A DNA stretch of 64,000 nucleotides, taken from positions 1 to 64,000 of the forward strand of contig NZ_VNHX01000005.1 in assembly GCF_008124885.1 (NCBI RefSeq). The letters are read 5' to 3'. The position numbers and the translations under genes were made by a program. Below the pieces are notes generated by a model that worked only from the letters and a program-made list of their open reading frames with translations, was not told the DNA's origin and ran no database searches. This document shows, in pieces, positions 17,768-25,513 of this stretch (the stretch's first letter is position 1; every line of letters starts with the position of its first letter). This DNA is from Sphingobacterium allocomposti. Lineage in GTDB: Bacteria > Bacteroidota > Bacteroidia > Sphingobacteriales > Sphingobacteriaceae.

Positions 17768-19261
17768 TTATGCCAGTTGCAATGCTTCCTGCGAACGACG
17801 ACGCACCTCGTTACAAAGCTCAGGATCATTATTTAAGCTTTTGCCCCATGACGGAATGATCTGACGCAGCTTCTTCCGGTATTCTTCAGACTTGGCACGC
17901 TCAGGGAAGCATCTCTTTAGCAGATTAACCATAATCGCTACCGATGTCGATGCACCTGGAGAAGCGCCTAACAATGCCGCTATAGATCCGTCAGCGCTAG
18001 ATACCACTTCCGTACCAAATTCCAGTACGCCGCCATGTTTAGGATCCTTCTTTATCACCTGCACCCGCTGCCCCGCGATCTCAATTTCCCAGTCTTCCAT
18101 CTTCGCTGTCGGCATAAACTGCTTTAAAGCGTCTAACTTGTCGGCGGGGCTTTTCATCACCTCCGTGATGAGATATTTTGTGAGATCTAAATTGTCTAGA
18201 CCAGCAGAAATCATCGGACGGATATTCGACAATTTTATGGAAGCCGGCAAGTCAAAATAAGATCCTTTCTTTAAAAATTTAGTAGAGAATCCTGCGTACG
18301 GCCCGAAAAGCAAGGCCTGTTCGCCGTCGATGTACCGCGTATCCAGGTGAGGCACAGACATCGGCGGAGCACCTACAGATGCTTTTCCGTACACCTTCGC
18401 GTGATGCTGCTTAATGATGTCATCATTTTTGCAGCGCAACCACTGTCCACCAACCGGAAATCCGCCGTATCCTTTGGCTTCAGGGATGCCGGATTTTTCC
18501 AGCAATAACAGGGAACGTCCACCTGCGCCGATGAATACGAATCTGGCTTTGATCTTGCGTCGCTGCCCGGATTTTAAATCTTTCACTTCAACTTCCCAAC
18601 GGCCGTCATCTTCGCGGTCGATGTCACGCACCTCCTGATTCAACGAAAGTTCAACATTGTCTTTCGCTTGCAGATGCTGAATTAAATCACGCGTCAGGGC
18701 ACCAAAGTTAACATCGGTTCCAATTTCCATCCGCGTGGCAGCCATTACCTCGTCGTCTGCACGCCCATCCATCATCAACGGAATCCACTCTTTCAACACA
18801 GACTTATCTTCCGTGTACACCATTCCTTTGAAAAGATTTTCCTTTTCCATGGCTTCAAAACGTGTGCGCAGGAACTTGACGTCCTTCTCGCCGAAAACGG
18901 CGCTCATATGCGGTACCTGACGAATAAATTCCTTGGGATTTTTTAGAATATCTTTCTCAACCAAATAGGTCCAAAACTGCTTCGAAATCTCAAATTGTTC
19001 CGCGATATTGATAGCCTTGTCAATCTTCACGCTTCCATCCGGCCGCTCAGGCGTATAGTTTAATTCACATAAGGCAGAGTGTCCGGTTCCGGCATTGTTC
19101 CAGGCATCCGAGCTCTCGGCAGCCACCACATCTAACCGTTCTATGATTTCAATATTGATATCAGGACTTAACTCATTGATTAATGTGCCCAATGTTGCGC
19201 TCATGATACCCGCTCCAATCAGTACAACATCGACTTCAGATTTTGTAGTTTTTTTCCCCAT
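17768..19261 (-). CDS. mqo: malate:quinone oxidoreductase
   Basis: FAD-dependent membrane-associated enzyme that oxidises malate to oxaloacetate and passes electrons to quinone, bypassing soluble malate dehydrogenase. It is 497 aa, the usual length. DVVLIGAGIMSATLGTLI is the FAD-binding Rossmann motif. SSDAWNNAGTGHSALCELNYTPE and the later FGPYAGFSTKFLKKGSYFDL and GTEVVSSADGSIAALLGASPGASTSV are family hallmarks. Flanked on its 5' side by the second repeat cluster; its promoter was not identified. Confidence 0.96.
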   Translation of the reverse strand: MGKKTTKSEVDVVLIGAGIMSATLGTLINELSPDINIEIIERLDVVAAESSDAWNNAGTGHSALCELNYTPERPDGSVKIDKAINIAEQFEISKQFWTYLVEKDILKNPKEFIRQVPHMSAVFGEKDVKFLRTRFEAMEKENLFKGMVYTEDKSVLKEWIPLMMDGRADDEVMAATRMEIGTDVNFGALTRDLIQHLQAKDNVELSLNQEVRDIDREDDGRWEVEVKDLKSGQRRKIKARFVFIGAGGRSLLLLEKSGIPEAKGYGGFPVGGQWLRCKNDDIIKQHHAKVYGKASVGAPPMSVPHLDTRYIDGEQALLFGPYAGFSTKFLKKGSYFDLPASIKLSNIRPMISAGLDNLDLTKYLITEVMKSPADKLDALKQFMPTAKMEDWEIEIAGQRVQVIKKDPKHGGVLEFGTEVVSSADGSIAALLGASPGASTSVAIMVNLLKRCFPERAKSEEYRKKLRQIIPSWGKSLNNDPELCNEVRRRSQEALQLA

Positions 19262-19636
19262 GATTTTTAAATTCCGTACAAAATTAACATTCGAAACGAT
19301 TTAAGTCGAATGAAAATGTCAAAATTCTTTCAAATATTAGATATGAGATATTAGATGGGAGATATTAGATGTGAGATATTAGATGGGAGATATTGGATGT
19401 GAGTATTGAGTATTGAGTACAGTAGGCTTATAATCTGCCATTAGCCATCCGCCATTAGCCATCCGCCATTAGCTATCTGCCATTAGCTTTCCTCAACGAC
19501 TCCACAAATCAACGACTTTACATTTTAGAAGTTAGAAGTCAGAAATTAGGAGTTAGGAGTTAGGAGTGAGAATAGTTAGGTGGGTTAGAATGGTTAGATG
19601 ACGGTCGTTGCTATCAAAAACGACGGACTTTTTATT

Positions 19637-19702
19637 CGACCCCGTCAGGGTCGTGTCATTGGGTACATGGTTTTCTATTGAAATATGACCTCTACGAGGT
19701 CA
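19637..19702 (-). repeat. double-palindrome (REPIN-like) element C
   Basis: Palindromes CGACCCCGTCAGGGTCG (19637-19653) and TGACCTCTACGAGGTCA (19686-19702) flank about 32 bases. Read on the minus strand, the order and the internal TAGAAAA match elements A and B. Confidence 0.65.
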
Positions 19703-20070
19703 ATTGTTGTGCTTAGCCCCACGGCTTTACATCTTCACAAATCAACGACTTTACGGCTTATAGCCATCTGCCATTAGCCATCTGCCATCTGCCATTAGCC
19801 ATGTGCCATTAGCCATCTGCCATCTGCCATCAGCCATCTGCCATTAGCCATCCGCCATTAGCCACTCACTTCACGACTTTACAAATCAACGACTTTACGC
19901 TTATAGCCATCCGCCATTAGCTTTCCTCAACGACTCCACAAATCAACGACTTTACATTTTAGAAGTTAGAAGTCAGAAATTAGGAGTTAGGAGTTAGGAG
20001 TGAGAATAGTTAGGTGGGTTAGAATGGTTAGATGACGGTCGTTGCTATCAAAAACGACGGACTTTTTATT

Positions 20071-20136
20071 CGACCCCGTCAGGGGCGTGTCATTGGGTAC
20101 ATGGTTTTCTATTGAAATATGACCTCTACGAGGTCA
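20071..20136 (-). repeat. double-palindrome (REPIN-like) element D
   Basis: Second copy in cluster 2. The palindrome TGACCTCTACGAGGTCA (20120-20136) is perfect. The other reads CGACCCCGTCAGGGGCG (20071-20087), with one change relative to element C that weakens its outer stem. Confidence 0.6.
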
Positions 20137-20385
20137 ATTGTTGTGTTTAGCCCCACGGCTTTACATCTTCACAAATCAACGACTTTACGGCTTATAGCCA
20201 TCTGCCATTAGCTATCTGCCATTAGCCACTCACTTCACGACTTTACAAATTAACACCTTTACGCTTATAGCCATCTGCCATTAGCTATCTGCCATCTGCC
20301 ATCAGCCAGTATTAGAAAAAATTAGGTTATATTATAGATATTTAACATTTTTGTGGGATTATTTAAAAAGGAACTACTAGATAAA

Positions 20386-21129
20386 ATGAAATTATTAGAA
20401 GGCAAAACGGCTCTGGTGACGGGCGCATCAAAAGGCATCGGCAGAAAAATCGCAGAGGTCTTTGCTCAACATGGAGCAAACGTTGCATTTACTTATTTAT
20501 CGTCCGTAGAAAAAGGACAAGCACTGGAAGAAGAATTACAGGCATTCGGCACCAAGGTAAAAGGCTTCCGATCTGACGCATCACAATTCGATCAAGCTGA
20601 ACAGCTTATTAACGACATCGTCGCCGCGTTCGGCACAATCGATATCGTCGTTAACAATGCCGGCATTACCAAAGACGGTCTCTTAATGCGGATGACGGAA
20701 GAAAACTGGGACGACGTCATTAACATTAATTTAAAATCAATTTTCAACGTAACGAAAGCGGCATCCAAAGTCATGATGAAAAACCGCAAGGGCTCCTTTA
20801 TTAACATGAGCTCCGTCGTTGGAATACAGGGAAACACAGGACAGGCCAACTACGCCGCATCTAAAGCCGGCATTATAGGATTCTCTAAATCGGTCGCGCG
20901 CGAGCTAGGATCGCGCAATATCCGCACAAATGTGGTTGCTCCCGGATTTATCCGTACCGAAATGACCGACGTCCTGGATCCGAAGGTAGTGGCCGGCTGG
21001 GAAGCAAACATCCCGCTAAAACGCGCCGGCGAAACGGAAGATGTAGCCAACGCATGTCTTTTCTTAGCATCCGATTTATCAGCATACATCAACGGGCAAG
21101 TTATCCCGGTAGATGGTGGTATGCTGTAA
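20386..21129 (+). CDS. fabG: 3-oxoacyl-ACP reductase FabG
   Basis: NADPH-dependent short-chain dehydrogenase reducing 3-oxoacyl-ACP in fatty-acid elongation. The ATG at 20386 gives MKLLEGKTALVTGASKGIG and is preceded by AAAGGA; the longer GTG-initiated frame from 20353 is less likely. It is 247 aa. TGASKGIG is the cofactor loop and NNAG is present. The catalytic triad appears as INMSSVVG (Ser) and YAASKAG (Tyr, Lys). APGFIRTEMT and the terminal INGQVIPVDGGML match FabG rather than general SDRs. It is not in a fab cluster here. Confidence 0.93.
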   Translation: MKLLEGKTALVTGASKGIGRKIAEVFAQHGANVAFTYLSSVEKGQALEEELQAFGTKVKGFRSDASQFDQAEQLINDIVAAFGTIDIVVNNAGITKDGLLMRMTEENWDDVININLKSIFNVTKAASKVMMKNRKGSFINMSSVVGIQGNTGQANYAASKAGIIGFSKSVARELGSRNIRTNVVAPGFIRTEMTDVLDPKVVAGWEANIPLKRAGETEDVANACLFLASDLSAYINGQVIPVDGGML

Positions 21130-21147
21130 GCATTTTTATTATTATAG

Positions 21148-21258
21148 CCCGTTGTGCATTTACCGTGTCATCCTGGGCTTCGACGGGCCTGTACTGAACC
21201 TGCCGAAGTGCGCAGCCTGACATTGTCGAAGGATAGACATCACTTTACGCACAACGGG
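21148..21258 (+). repeat. REP sequence lying between the arms of a terminator-like stem after fabG
   Basis: CCCGTTGTGC (21148-21157) and GCACAACGGG (21249-21258) are exact inverted repeats, the second followed by TTTATTATAAAA. Between them sits a CCTGGGCTTCGACGG / GACATTGTCGAAGG repeat of the same family as 9184-9351. It looks as if a REP landed in the loop of the fabG terminator. Confidence 0.6.
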
Positions 21259-21360
21259 TTTATTATAAAAAAAGTAAAAAGTAAAAAAGTGAAAATTAAA
21301 AAAGATTCTATGCTCTAACTGTTCACTTCTCGATACTCACATCTCACTACTAACTTTACC

Positions 21361-21368
21361 TAAGTTTG
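21361..21368 (+). promoter_or_regulatory. -7 element immediately before the LuxE-like gene (TAAGTTTG)
   Basis: TAAGTTTG matches TANNTTTG and ends only 6 bases before the ATG at 21375, predicting a transcript with almost no leader. No good -33 TTTG is visible at 19-21 bases upstream. Confidence 0.45.
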
Positions 21369-21374
21369 TACGAC

Positions 21375-22349
21375 ATGCAGAAACAAGTTTTTACTATCGG
21401 CAATCAAGAGGAATTTAATCGTTGCTGTCTCGAAGCCTTCCGGTTTCAATACCAGCATAATGCGGTATACAGGCAGTACGTCGACTGTCTTGGGAAGCAG
21501 GTATCCGCCATAAAAGACGTAGACGATATTCCTTTCCTTCCGATTGAGTTTTTCAAAACGCAACGCATATATGCGTCGGACAGGGTTCCTCAGATAACAT
21601 TCAGCAGTTCGGGCACGACCGGCATGGCCACGAGTAAGCACTACGTTGCAGACCTTGGGTGGTACGAGCAGAGCTTTCGCCGCTGTTTCGAACTATTCTA
21701 TGGCAAGGCGGAAGATATGGCCATCCTCGCGCTTCTCCCCTCTTATCTGGAGCGTGCCGGATCTTCTTTAATATATATGGTCGACGACCTTATCAGACAA
21801 AGTACACACCCTGCTTCTGGATATTTTCTGTACGATCACGACGAGCTATATGCCGCCCTGATCCAGCTAAAAAATACGGGCACCAAAACCTTGTTGATTG
21901 GTGTTACTTATGCGCTGCTTGATTTCTGCGAACGCTATCGGGCCGACTTTCCCGACCTCATCGTTATGGAAACCGGAGGTATGAAAGGCAGACGTAAAGA
22001 AATGATACGTGAGGAGCTGCATCAGATATTATGTAGCGGATTTGGTGTCGGGACCATACATTCCGAATACGGGATGACGGAACTGCTGTCGCAGGCATAC
22101 TCATTCGGAAACGGACTTTTCCGGTTCCCGCCCTGGATGAAAATATTAATACGCGATACAAACGATCCATTGAGCCTTGTCGCTTACGGCAGATCAGGGG
22201 CGATCAATGTCATTGATCTGGCGAATCTTTACTCGTGCCCGTTCATTGCGACGCAGGATCTAGGCAAGCTCCATGCCGATGGTTCATTTGAAGTATTGGG
22301 ACGATTTGACAATAGCGATATCCGCGGCTGCAACCTATTGGTACAATAA
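21375..22349 (+). CDS. LuxE/PaaK-like acyl-protein synthetase (adenylate-forming ligase)
   Basis: Adenylate-forming enzyme of 324 aa resembling the LuxE acyl-protein synthetase family, which activates a carboxylic acid with ATP. ITFSSSGTTGMATSKHYV is the AMP/phosphate-binding loop. IVMETGGMKGRRKEM and IHSEYGMTELLSQAYS are the other nucleotide-site motifs, and FIATQDLGKLHADGSFEVLGR ends the core. The ATG at 21375 is preferred over an in-frame TTG nine bases earlier. No luciferase or reductase subunit is near, so the acid and acceptor are unknown. It ends 10 bases from the convergent ypfJ-type gene. Confidence 0.85.
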   Translation: MQKQVFTIGNQEEFNRCCLEAFRFQYQHNAVYRQYVDCLGKQVSAIKDVDDIPFLPIEFFKTQRIYASDRVPQITFSSSGTTGMATSKHYVADLGWYEQSFRRCFELFYGKAEDMAILALLPSYLERAGSSLIYMVDDLIRQSTHPASGYFLYDHDELYAALIQLKNTGTKTLLIGVTYALLDFCERYRADFPDLIVMETGGMKGRRKEMIREELHQILCSGFGVGTIHSEYGMTELLSQAYSFGNGLFRFPPWMKILIRDTNDPLSLVAYGRSGAINVIDLANLYSCPFIATQDLGKLHADGSFEVLGRFDNSDIRGCNLLVQ

Positions 22350-22358
22350 ACCTGCTTT

Positions 22359-23222
22359 TTATTGTAGGCTCGGGTCACTGAACGTGTCTCCTGCACGGAT
22401 GTCGCCGGTATCGTATCCCTTTTTAAACCAGTACGCTCTTTGCTCCGACGTGCCATGGGTGAAAGACTCGGGGCTGGAGTGCCCATATGCCTGCTCCTGC
22501 AGGTGGTCGTCCCCTACGGCCGCTGCAGCCCTCATTCCGTCGACAATATCTTCATATGTCAGTTCTATGTTGCTGTAGTTTTTGACGTGGTGCGCCCAGA
22601 CGCCGGCATAAAAGTCTGCCTGAAGCTCCGTCATAACCGAAATCTTGTTATACTCCCGTTCGCTCACCTTGCCACGCATCGCATTGGTTTTTTCCAGCAC
22701 ACCAAACACATGCTGAAGGTGGTGCCCCACTTCGTGCGCAATTACATAGGCTAAAGCAAACTCACCCTTCGCGCCATACTTTTCCGAAAGTTCTTTGTTA
22801 AAACCCAAATCAAGATAAATCGCCCGATCGCCCGGACAGTAAAATGGTCCAAACTGTGACTGCCCGTAACCACACCCTCCCGTTTGGGTACCCTCCCGAT
22901 ATATCACCATCTTCGGTTCGGGATAGGTCTGTCCTTCGGCCTTAAAAAGTCCTGTCCAGACGTCGTTGGTGCTAACCAACACGACGTCCGCAAAGCTAAG
23001 CAGCCGATCTTCCTCCGGCGATGATTCGTACGACTCAGGTGCTGCCGATGATGAGCTCCCCTGCTGCATCTGGCTAAGTATCTGCGACGGATCTCCACCC
23101 ATCATCAGACCAACGATCAGGACGATGACGCCGCCGATTCCGCCCAGCGTCAGTTTCTGCCCCCCGCTCATCCCACGCCTATCTTCGATATTGCCGCCAC
23201 GGCGGCCGCCTTGCCATTTCAT
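22359..23222 (-). CDS. ypfJ: YpfJ/KPN_02809 family neutral zinc metallopeptidase
   Basis: Membrane-anchored putative metalloprotease of 287 aa. It starts MKWQGGRRGGNIEDRRG, a typical charged Gly-rich N-terminus. One transmembrane helix (about 24-42, LTLGGIGGVIVLIVGLMMGG) and a polar linker follow. The catalytic HEVGHHLQHVFG motif has His163, Glu164 and His167; a downstream ELQADFYAGVWAHH may supply the third zinc ligand. GGCGYGQSQFGPFYCPGDRAIYLD is also characteristic. Physiological substrate unknown. The promoter region to the right is filled by repeat cluster 3. Confidence 0.93.
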   Translation of the reverse strand: MKWQGGRRGGNIEDRRGMSGGQKLTLGGIGGVIVLIVGLMMGGDPSQILSQMQQGSSSSAAPESYESSPEEDRLLSFADVVLVSTNDVWTGLFKAEGQTYPEPKMVIYREGTQTGGCGYGQSQFGPFYCPGDRAIYLDLGFNKELSEKYGAKGEFALAYVIAHEVGHHLQHVFGVLEKTNAMRGKVSEREYNKISVMTELQADFYAGVWAHHVKNYSNIELTYEDIVDGMRAAAAVGDDHLQEQAYGHSSPESFTHGTSEQRAYWFKKGYDTGDIRAGDTFSDPSLQ

Positions 23223-23269
23223 AGTTCTGTCAATTAGTTACTCAATATTACAAATTAGTATTGAGATTT

Positions 23270-23576
23270 GAGTAGTGAGTAGTGAGATTTGAGATATTAG
23301 ATTTGAGATATTAGATGTGGGTAGTGGAGACGCAAGATCTTGCGCCTCCACAGCCTCTCCACAGCTGCCATCTGCTATTAGCTATCTGCTATATGCCATT
23401 AGCCATCTGCTATTAGCCTCTCACTTTACTACTTTACAAATTAACACCTTTACAGCTTATAGCCATCTGCTATATGCCATTAGCCTCTCGCTTTACGACT
23501 TTACAAATTAACACCTTTACAGCTTATAGCCATCTGCTATATGCCATTTGCTATCTGCCATTAGCCATTAGCCATT
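23270..23576 (-). repeat. repeat cluster 3: GGCNRAT array with GAGATATTAGAT run
   Basis: Third gene-free repeat stretch, between the divergent ypfJ and phnA-type genes. It begins with TAGTGAGATTTGAGATATTAGATTTGAG, then GCCATCTGCTAT/GCCATTAGCC units on the same strand sense as cluster 2. CTTTACGACTTTACAAATTAACACCTTTAC spacers match those of cluster 1 in reverse complement. No double-palindrome element is present in this cluster. Confidence 0.85.
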
Positions 23577-23607
23577 TAATTTTCGTATTTTCGCCGCAAA
23601 ACAGATT

Positions 23608-24189
23608 ATGACAACAATAGAGAGCCTGCTAATAGAGCGAAGCCACAACACCTGTGAGCTATGTAAAACAGCCCAAAATCTGTCGGTGTACGCCGTTCCT
23701 CCAACGGAGCAGCAGACTGCTGACAACAGTATTTTAGCCTGCAAAACCTGCATCGACCAAATCGAAAAGCAGGAACAGCTTGATGCAGCACACTGGACAA
23801 CACTCTCGGAAACGATGTGGTCAGACCATGCGGCGGTACAGGTGGTCGCCTGGCGCATGTTAAGCAGGCTACGCCAGGAGAGCTGGGCAGCCGACAACCT
23901 CGACATGCTCTATCTGGATGATGACGTGCTGGAATGGGCTAAGAAAACGGGCGATCATGAACAGGATGCTACCGTTCAGTTTCACCAGGATAGCAACGGT
24001 ACACGTCTGTATGACGGAGACACGGTCGTTCTGATTAAAACGCTGGACGTAAAAGGATCGTCTGTCACGGCCAAGTTGGGAACCGTGGTCAAGAACATCC
24101 GGCTTGTGCAGGACAACGTAGCACAGGTCGAAGGTAAAATAGAAGGACAGACGATCGTTATCCTAACCAAATACCTACGTAAAGGATAA
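23608..24189 (+). CDS. phnA: PhnA domain-containing protein
   Basis: Small soluble protein of 193 aa, despite its name not a proven phosphonate enzyme. The N-terminus carries two CxxC pairs (CELC and CKTC) consistent with a zinc ribbon. The middle is an alpha-helical linker containing ETMWSDHAAVQVVAWRML. The C-terminal 75 residues, DSNGTRLYDGDTVVLIKTLDVKG...LGTVVKNIRLV...TIVILTKYLRK, are the PhnA fold. Start is the ATG at 23608. It stands alone between repeat cluster 3 and a convergent gene pair. Confidence 0.9.
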   Translation: MTTIESLLIERSHNTCELCKTAQNLSVYAVPPTEQQTADNSILACKTCIDQIEKQEQLDAAHWTTLSETMWSDHAAVQVVAWRMLSRLRQESWAADNLDMLYLDDDVLEWAKKTGDHEQDATVQFHQDSNGTRLYDGDTVVLIKTLDVKGSSVTAKLGTVVKNIRLVQDNVAQVEGKIEGQTIVILTKYLRKG

Positions 24190-24335
24190 ACATCAGTATC
24201 ATATACCGGTTGTCGTCATGTTTGGACCGGCTCCGACAGGGGAATCAGCGGGCCGGGGCGTTGTATAAACCCTGCACGCCCGGCGATATCGGTCAGAGCA
24301 TGCCGCCGCTTTTACTGTCGGGAAATGAAAATAAC

Positions 24336-24707
24336 TTAGTTATCTAAATCCCATTGGAAGTAACTGCCCTGCGCCACTATGACATCCCCATCGTAATCAA
24401 ACGTGAAATCAATGTAGTCGTCGCTGCAGCTCGTCACATCCGAGCAGCAGTAACGCCGATCGATCTGAAAATGCAGGCGGAACGAGCCATTTCGAAGGGC
24501 GTCGTCAAAGCGTAGCTTGTCTATATTCCGTGCTGAAATTCCGGGACCACCGTCCCTGTCCGCTAGCCTGTCGACGATAAAACCGTCTAACGCCTCCATC
24601 TGCTCTTTACTCATCAGCCTGAGCAGCAGGTCGGGCTGCGCCTGCCAGCGGTCGAACAAGGGCTTGGCCAGAGGCAGTCTAATGACGAATATCGGTTCCA
24701 TATGCAT
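24336..24707 (-). CDS. hypothetical protein paired with a YgjP-like protein
   Basis: Unrecognised 123-aa protein. It begins with hydrophobic strand-like MHMEPIFVIRLPLAKPLF, has an acidic middle, a CC pair (RRYCCSDVTSC) and an aromatic-acidic end (YIDFTFDYDGDVIVAQGSYFQWDLDN). No membrane segment or signal peptide is evident. The start (ATG 24707, or 24701) lies inside the last 29 bases of the upstream gene, so the two are probably translationally coupled and may act together. Coding status is supported by the overlap and length rather than by homology. Confidence 0.6.
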   Translation of the reverse strand: MHMEPIFVIRLPLAKPLFDRWQAQPDLLLRLMSKEQMEALDGFIVDRLADRDGGPGISARNIDKLRFDDALRNGSFRLHFQIDRRYCCSDVTSCSDDYIDFTFDYDGDVIVAQGSYFQWDLDN

Positions 24708-25329
24708 ACGCAATTAATTTTTCCAGAAACGCCGACGAGGGAAAGTATTTTTTTAAGACGGCACCCCGCTCGGACCCCGGGCTGTTCGCAAACAACAGCA
24801 CAGCCTTGCAGACGCAGTAGTCAAGCAGCTCCTCCGACTGATCACAAAGCTTCTTATCGAAAGTGATATAGGTGCCCCGGTTACAAAGTCGGAATGGATA
24901 TCGTGTGATACGGCGTACATTTATCTGTGGAACCAGTACGTTGAAGCGCTCTTCCCAGTAGCCTATCCTATCCATCAACCGCTGTCGGTACAAAGCTTCC
25001 CGGACGGCTTCTTTCTGTTTAGATGTAAGCGTATTTTTACCTGATTTACAATATATTATACCGCCCTTAATAAAGGGAGAAGGAACATGAGGCTCGCGTT
25101 TTAACCGCCAGACTTTATCGAACAGTTCAAGCGAATCGACCGACGAAACCGGATCTGACAAAACGGATGCCGAGCGAACAATCGAACGCAGCGCCCACGC
25201 TGCCTCCTCGCGGGATAGTAATGCCGGCACGCTTATTACGCGTTTATCTTCCTCCCATTGTATAACTTCAACATCTCCTCCGTCTTTTATCTTGACTACT
25301 ACTTCCTGGCCATCAATGTCCCAAATCAT
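24679..25329 (-). CDS. YgjP-like protein without the metal-binding HExxH
   Basis: 216 aa. The layout resembles the YgjP/DUF45 metallopeptidase domain: an N-terminal strand region (VVVKIKDGGDVEVIQWEED), a helix with TSKQKEAVREALYRQRLMDRIGYWEERFNV, then VPQINVRRITRYPFRLCNRGTYITFDKKLCDQSEELLDYCVCKAVLLFAN. In active relatives the R....WGSC segment is followed by a HExxH. Here those positions read FRLC and CKAVL, so zinc chemistry looks lost. Assignment rests on fold layout only and is tentative. The gene following it overlaps by 29 bases. Confidence 0.6.
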   Translation of the reverse strand: MIWDIDGQEVVVKIKDGGDVEVIQWEEDKRVISVPALLSREEAAWALRSIVRSASVLSDPVSSVDSLELFDKVWRLKREPHVPSPFIKGGIIYCKSGKNTLTSKQKEAVREALYRQRLMDRIGYWEERFNVLVPQINVRRITRYPFRLCNRGTYITFDKKLCDQSEELLDYCVCKAVLLFANSPGSERGAVLKKYFPSSAFLEKLIAYAYGTDIRH

Positions 25330-25395
25330 AAGCGTAAATTACATAAAATAGGTTTTTGATACAAGGTCGTTACGATTTTTTCGGTTTTCTTTTAC

Positions 25396-25403
25396 TATGT
25401 TTG
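25396..25403 (+). promoter_or_regulatory. -7 element of the M13 peptidase gene (TATGTTTG)
   Basis: TATGTTTG matches TANNTTTG. It predicts transcription from about 25408 and a leader of roughly 105 nt before the ATG at 25514. Confidence 0.55.
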
Positions 25404-25513
25404 CATATAAACTAAATAACTTCATATGAACCCATCATGGTTTATTCAAACCGCATAAAGGGGATGAATAACCTGAGAACTTCATTATTTTTTAAAAAAA
25501 ATAAATTATACAG

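Larger units (their letters stand above)
19333..20320 (-). repeat. repeat cluster 2: GGCNRAT arrays, ATATTAGATG runs and a 434-bp-spaced duplication
   Basis: Gene-free kilobase between mqo and fabG. It opens with GAGATATTAGATG-type repeats (19333-19420), followed by many units reading GCCATTA/GCCATCT, the reverse complement of the cluster 1 heptamers. A block from about 19483 to 19780 is repeated at about 19917-20214 (offset 434) with only a few substitutions. Each block ends in a double-palindrome element. The cluster stops about 50 bases before the fabG start. Confidence 0.85.

Noticed and set aside
19430..20320. CRISPR-like appearance of regularly spaced repeats
   Set aside because: Repeats are 7-base degenerate units without constant-length unique spacers, and no cas genes are nearby.
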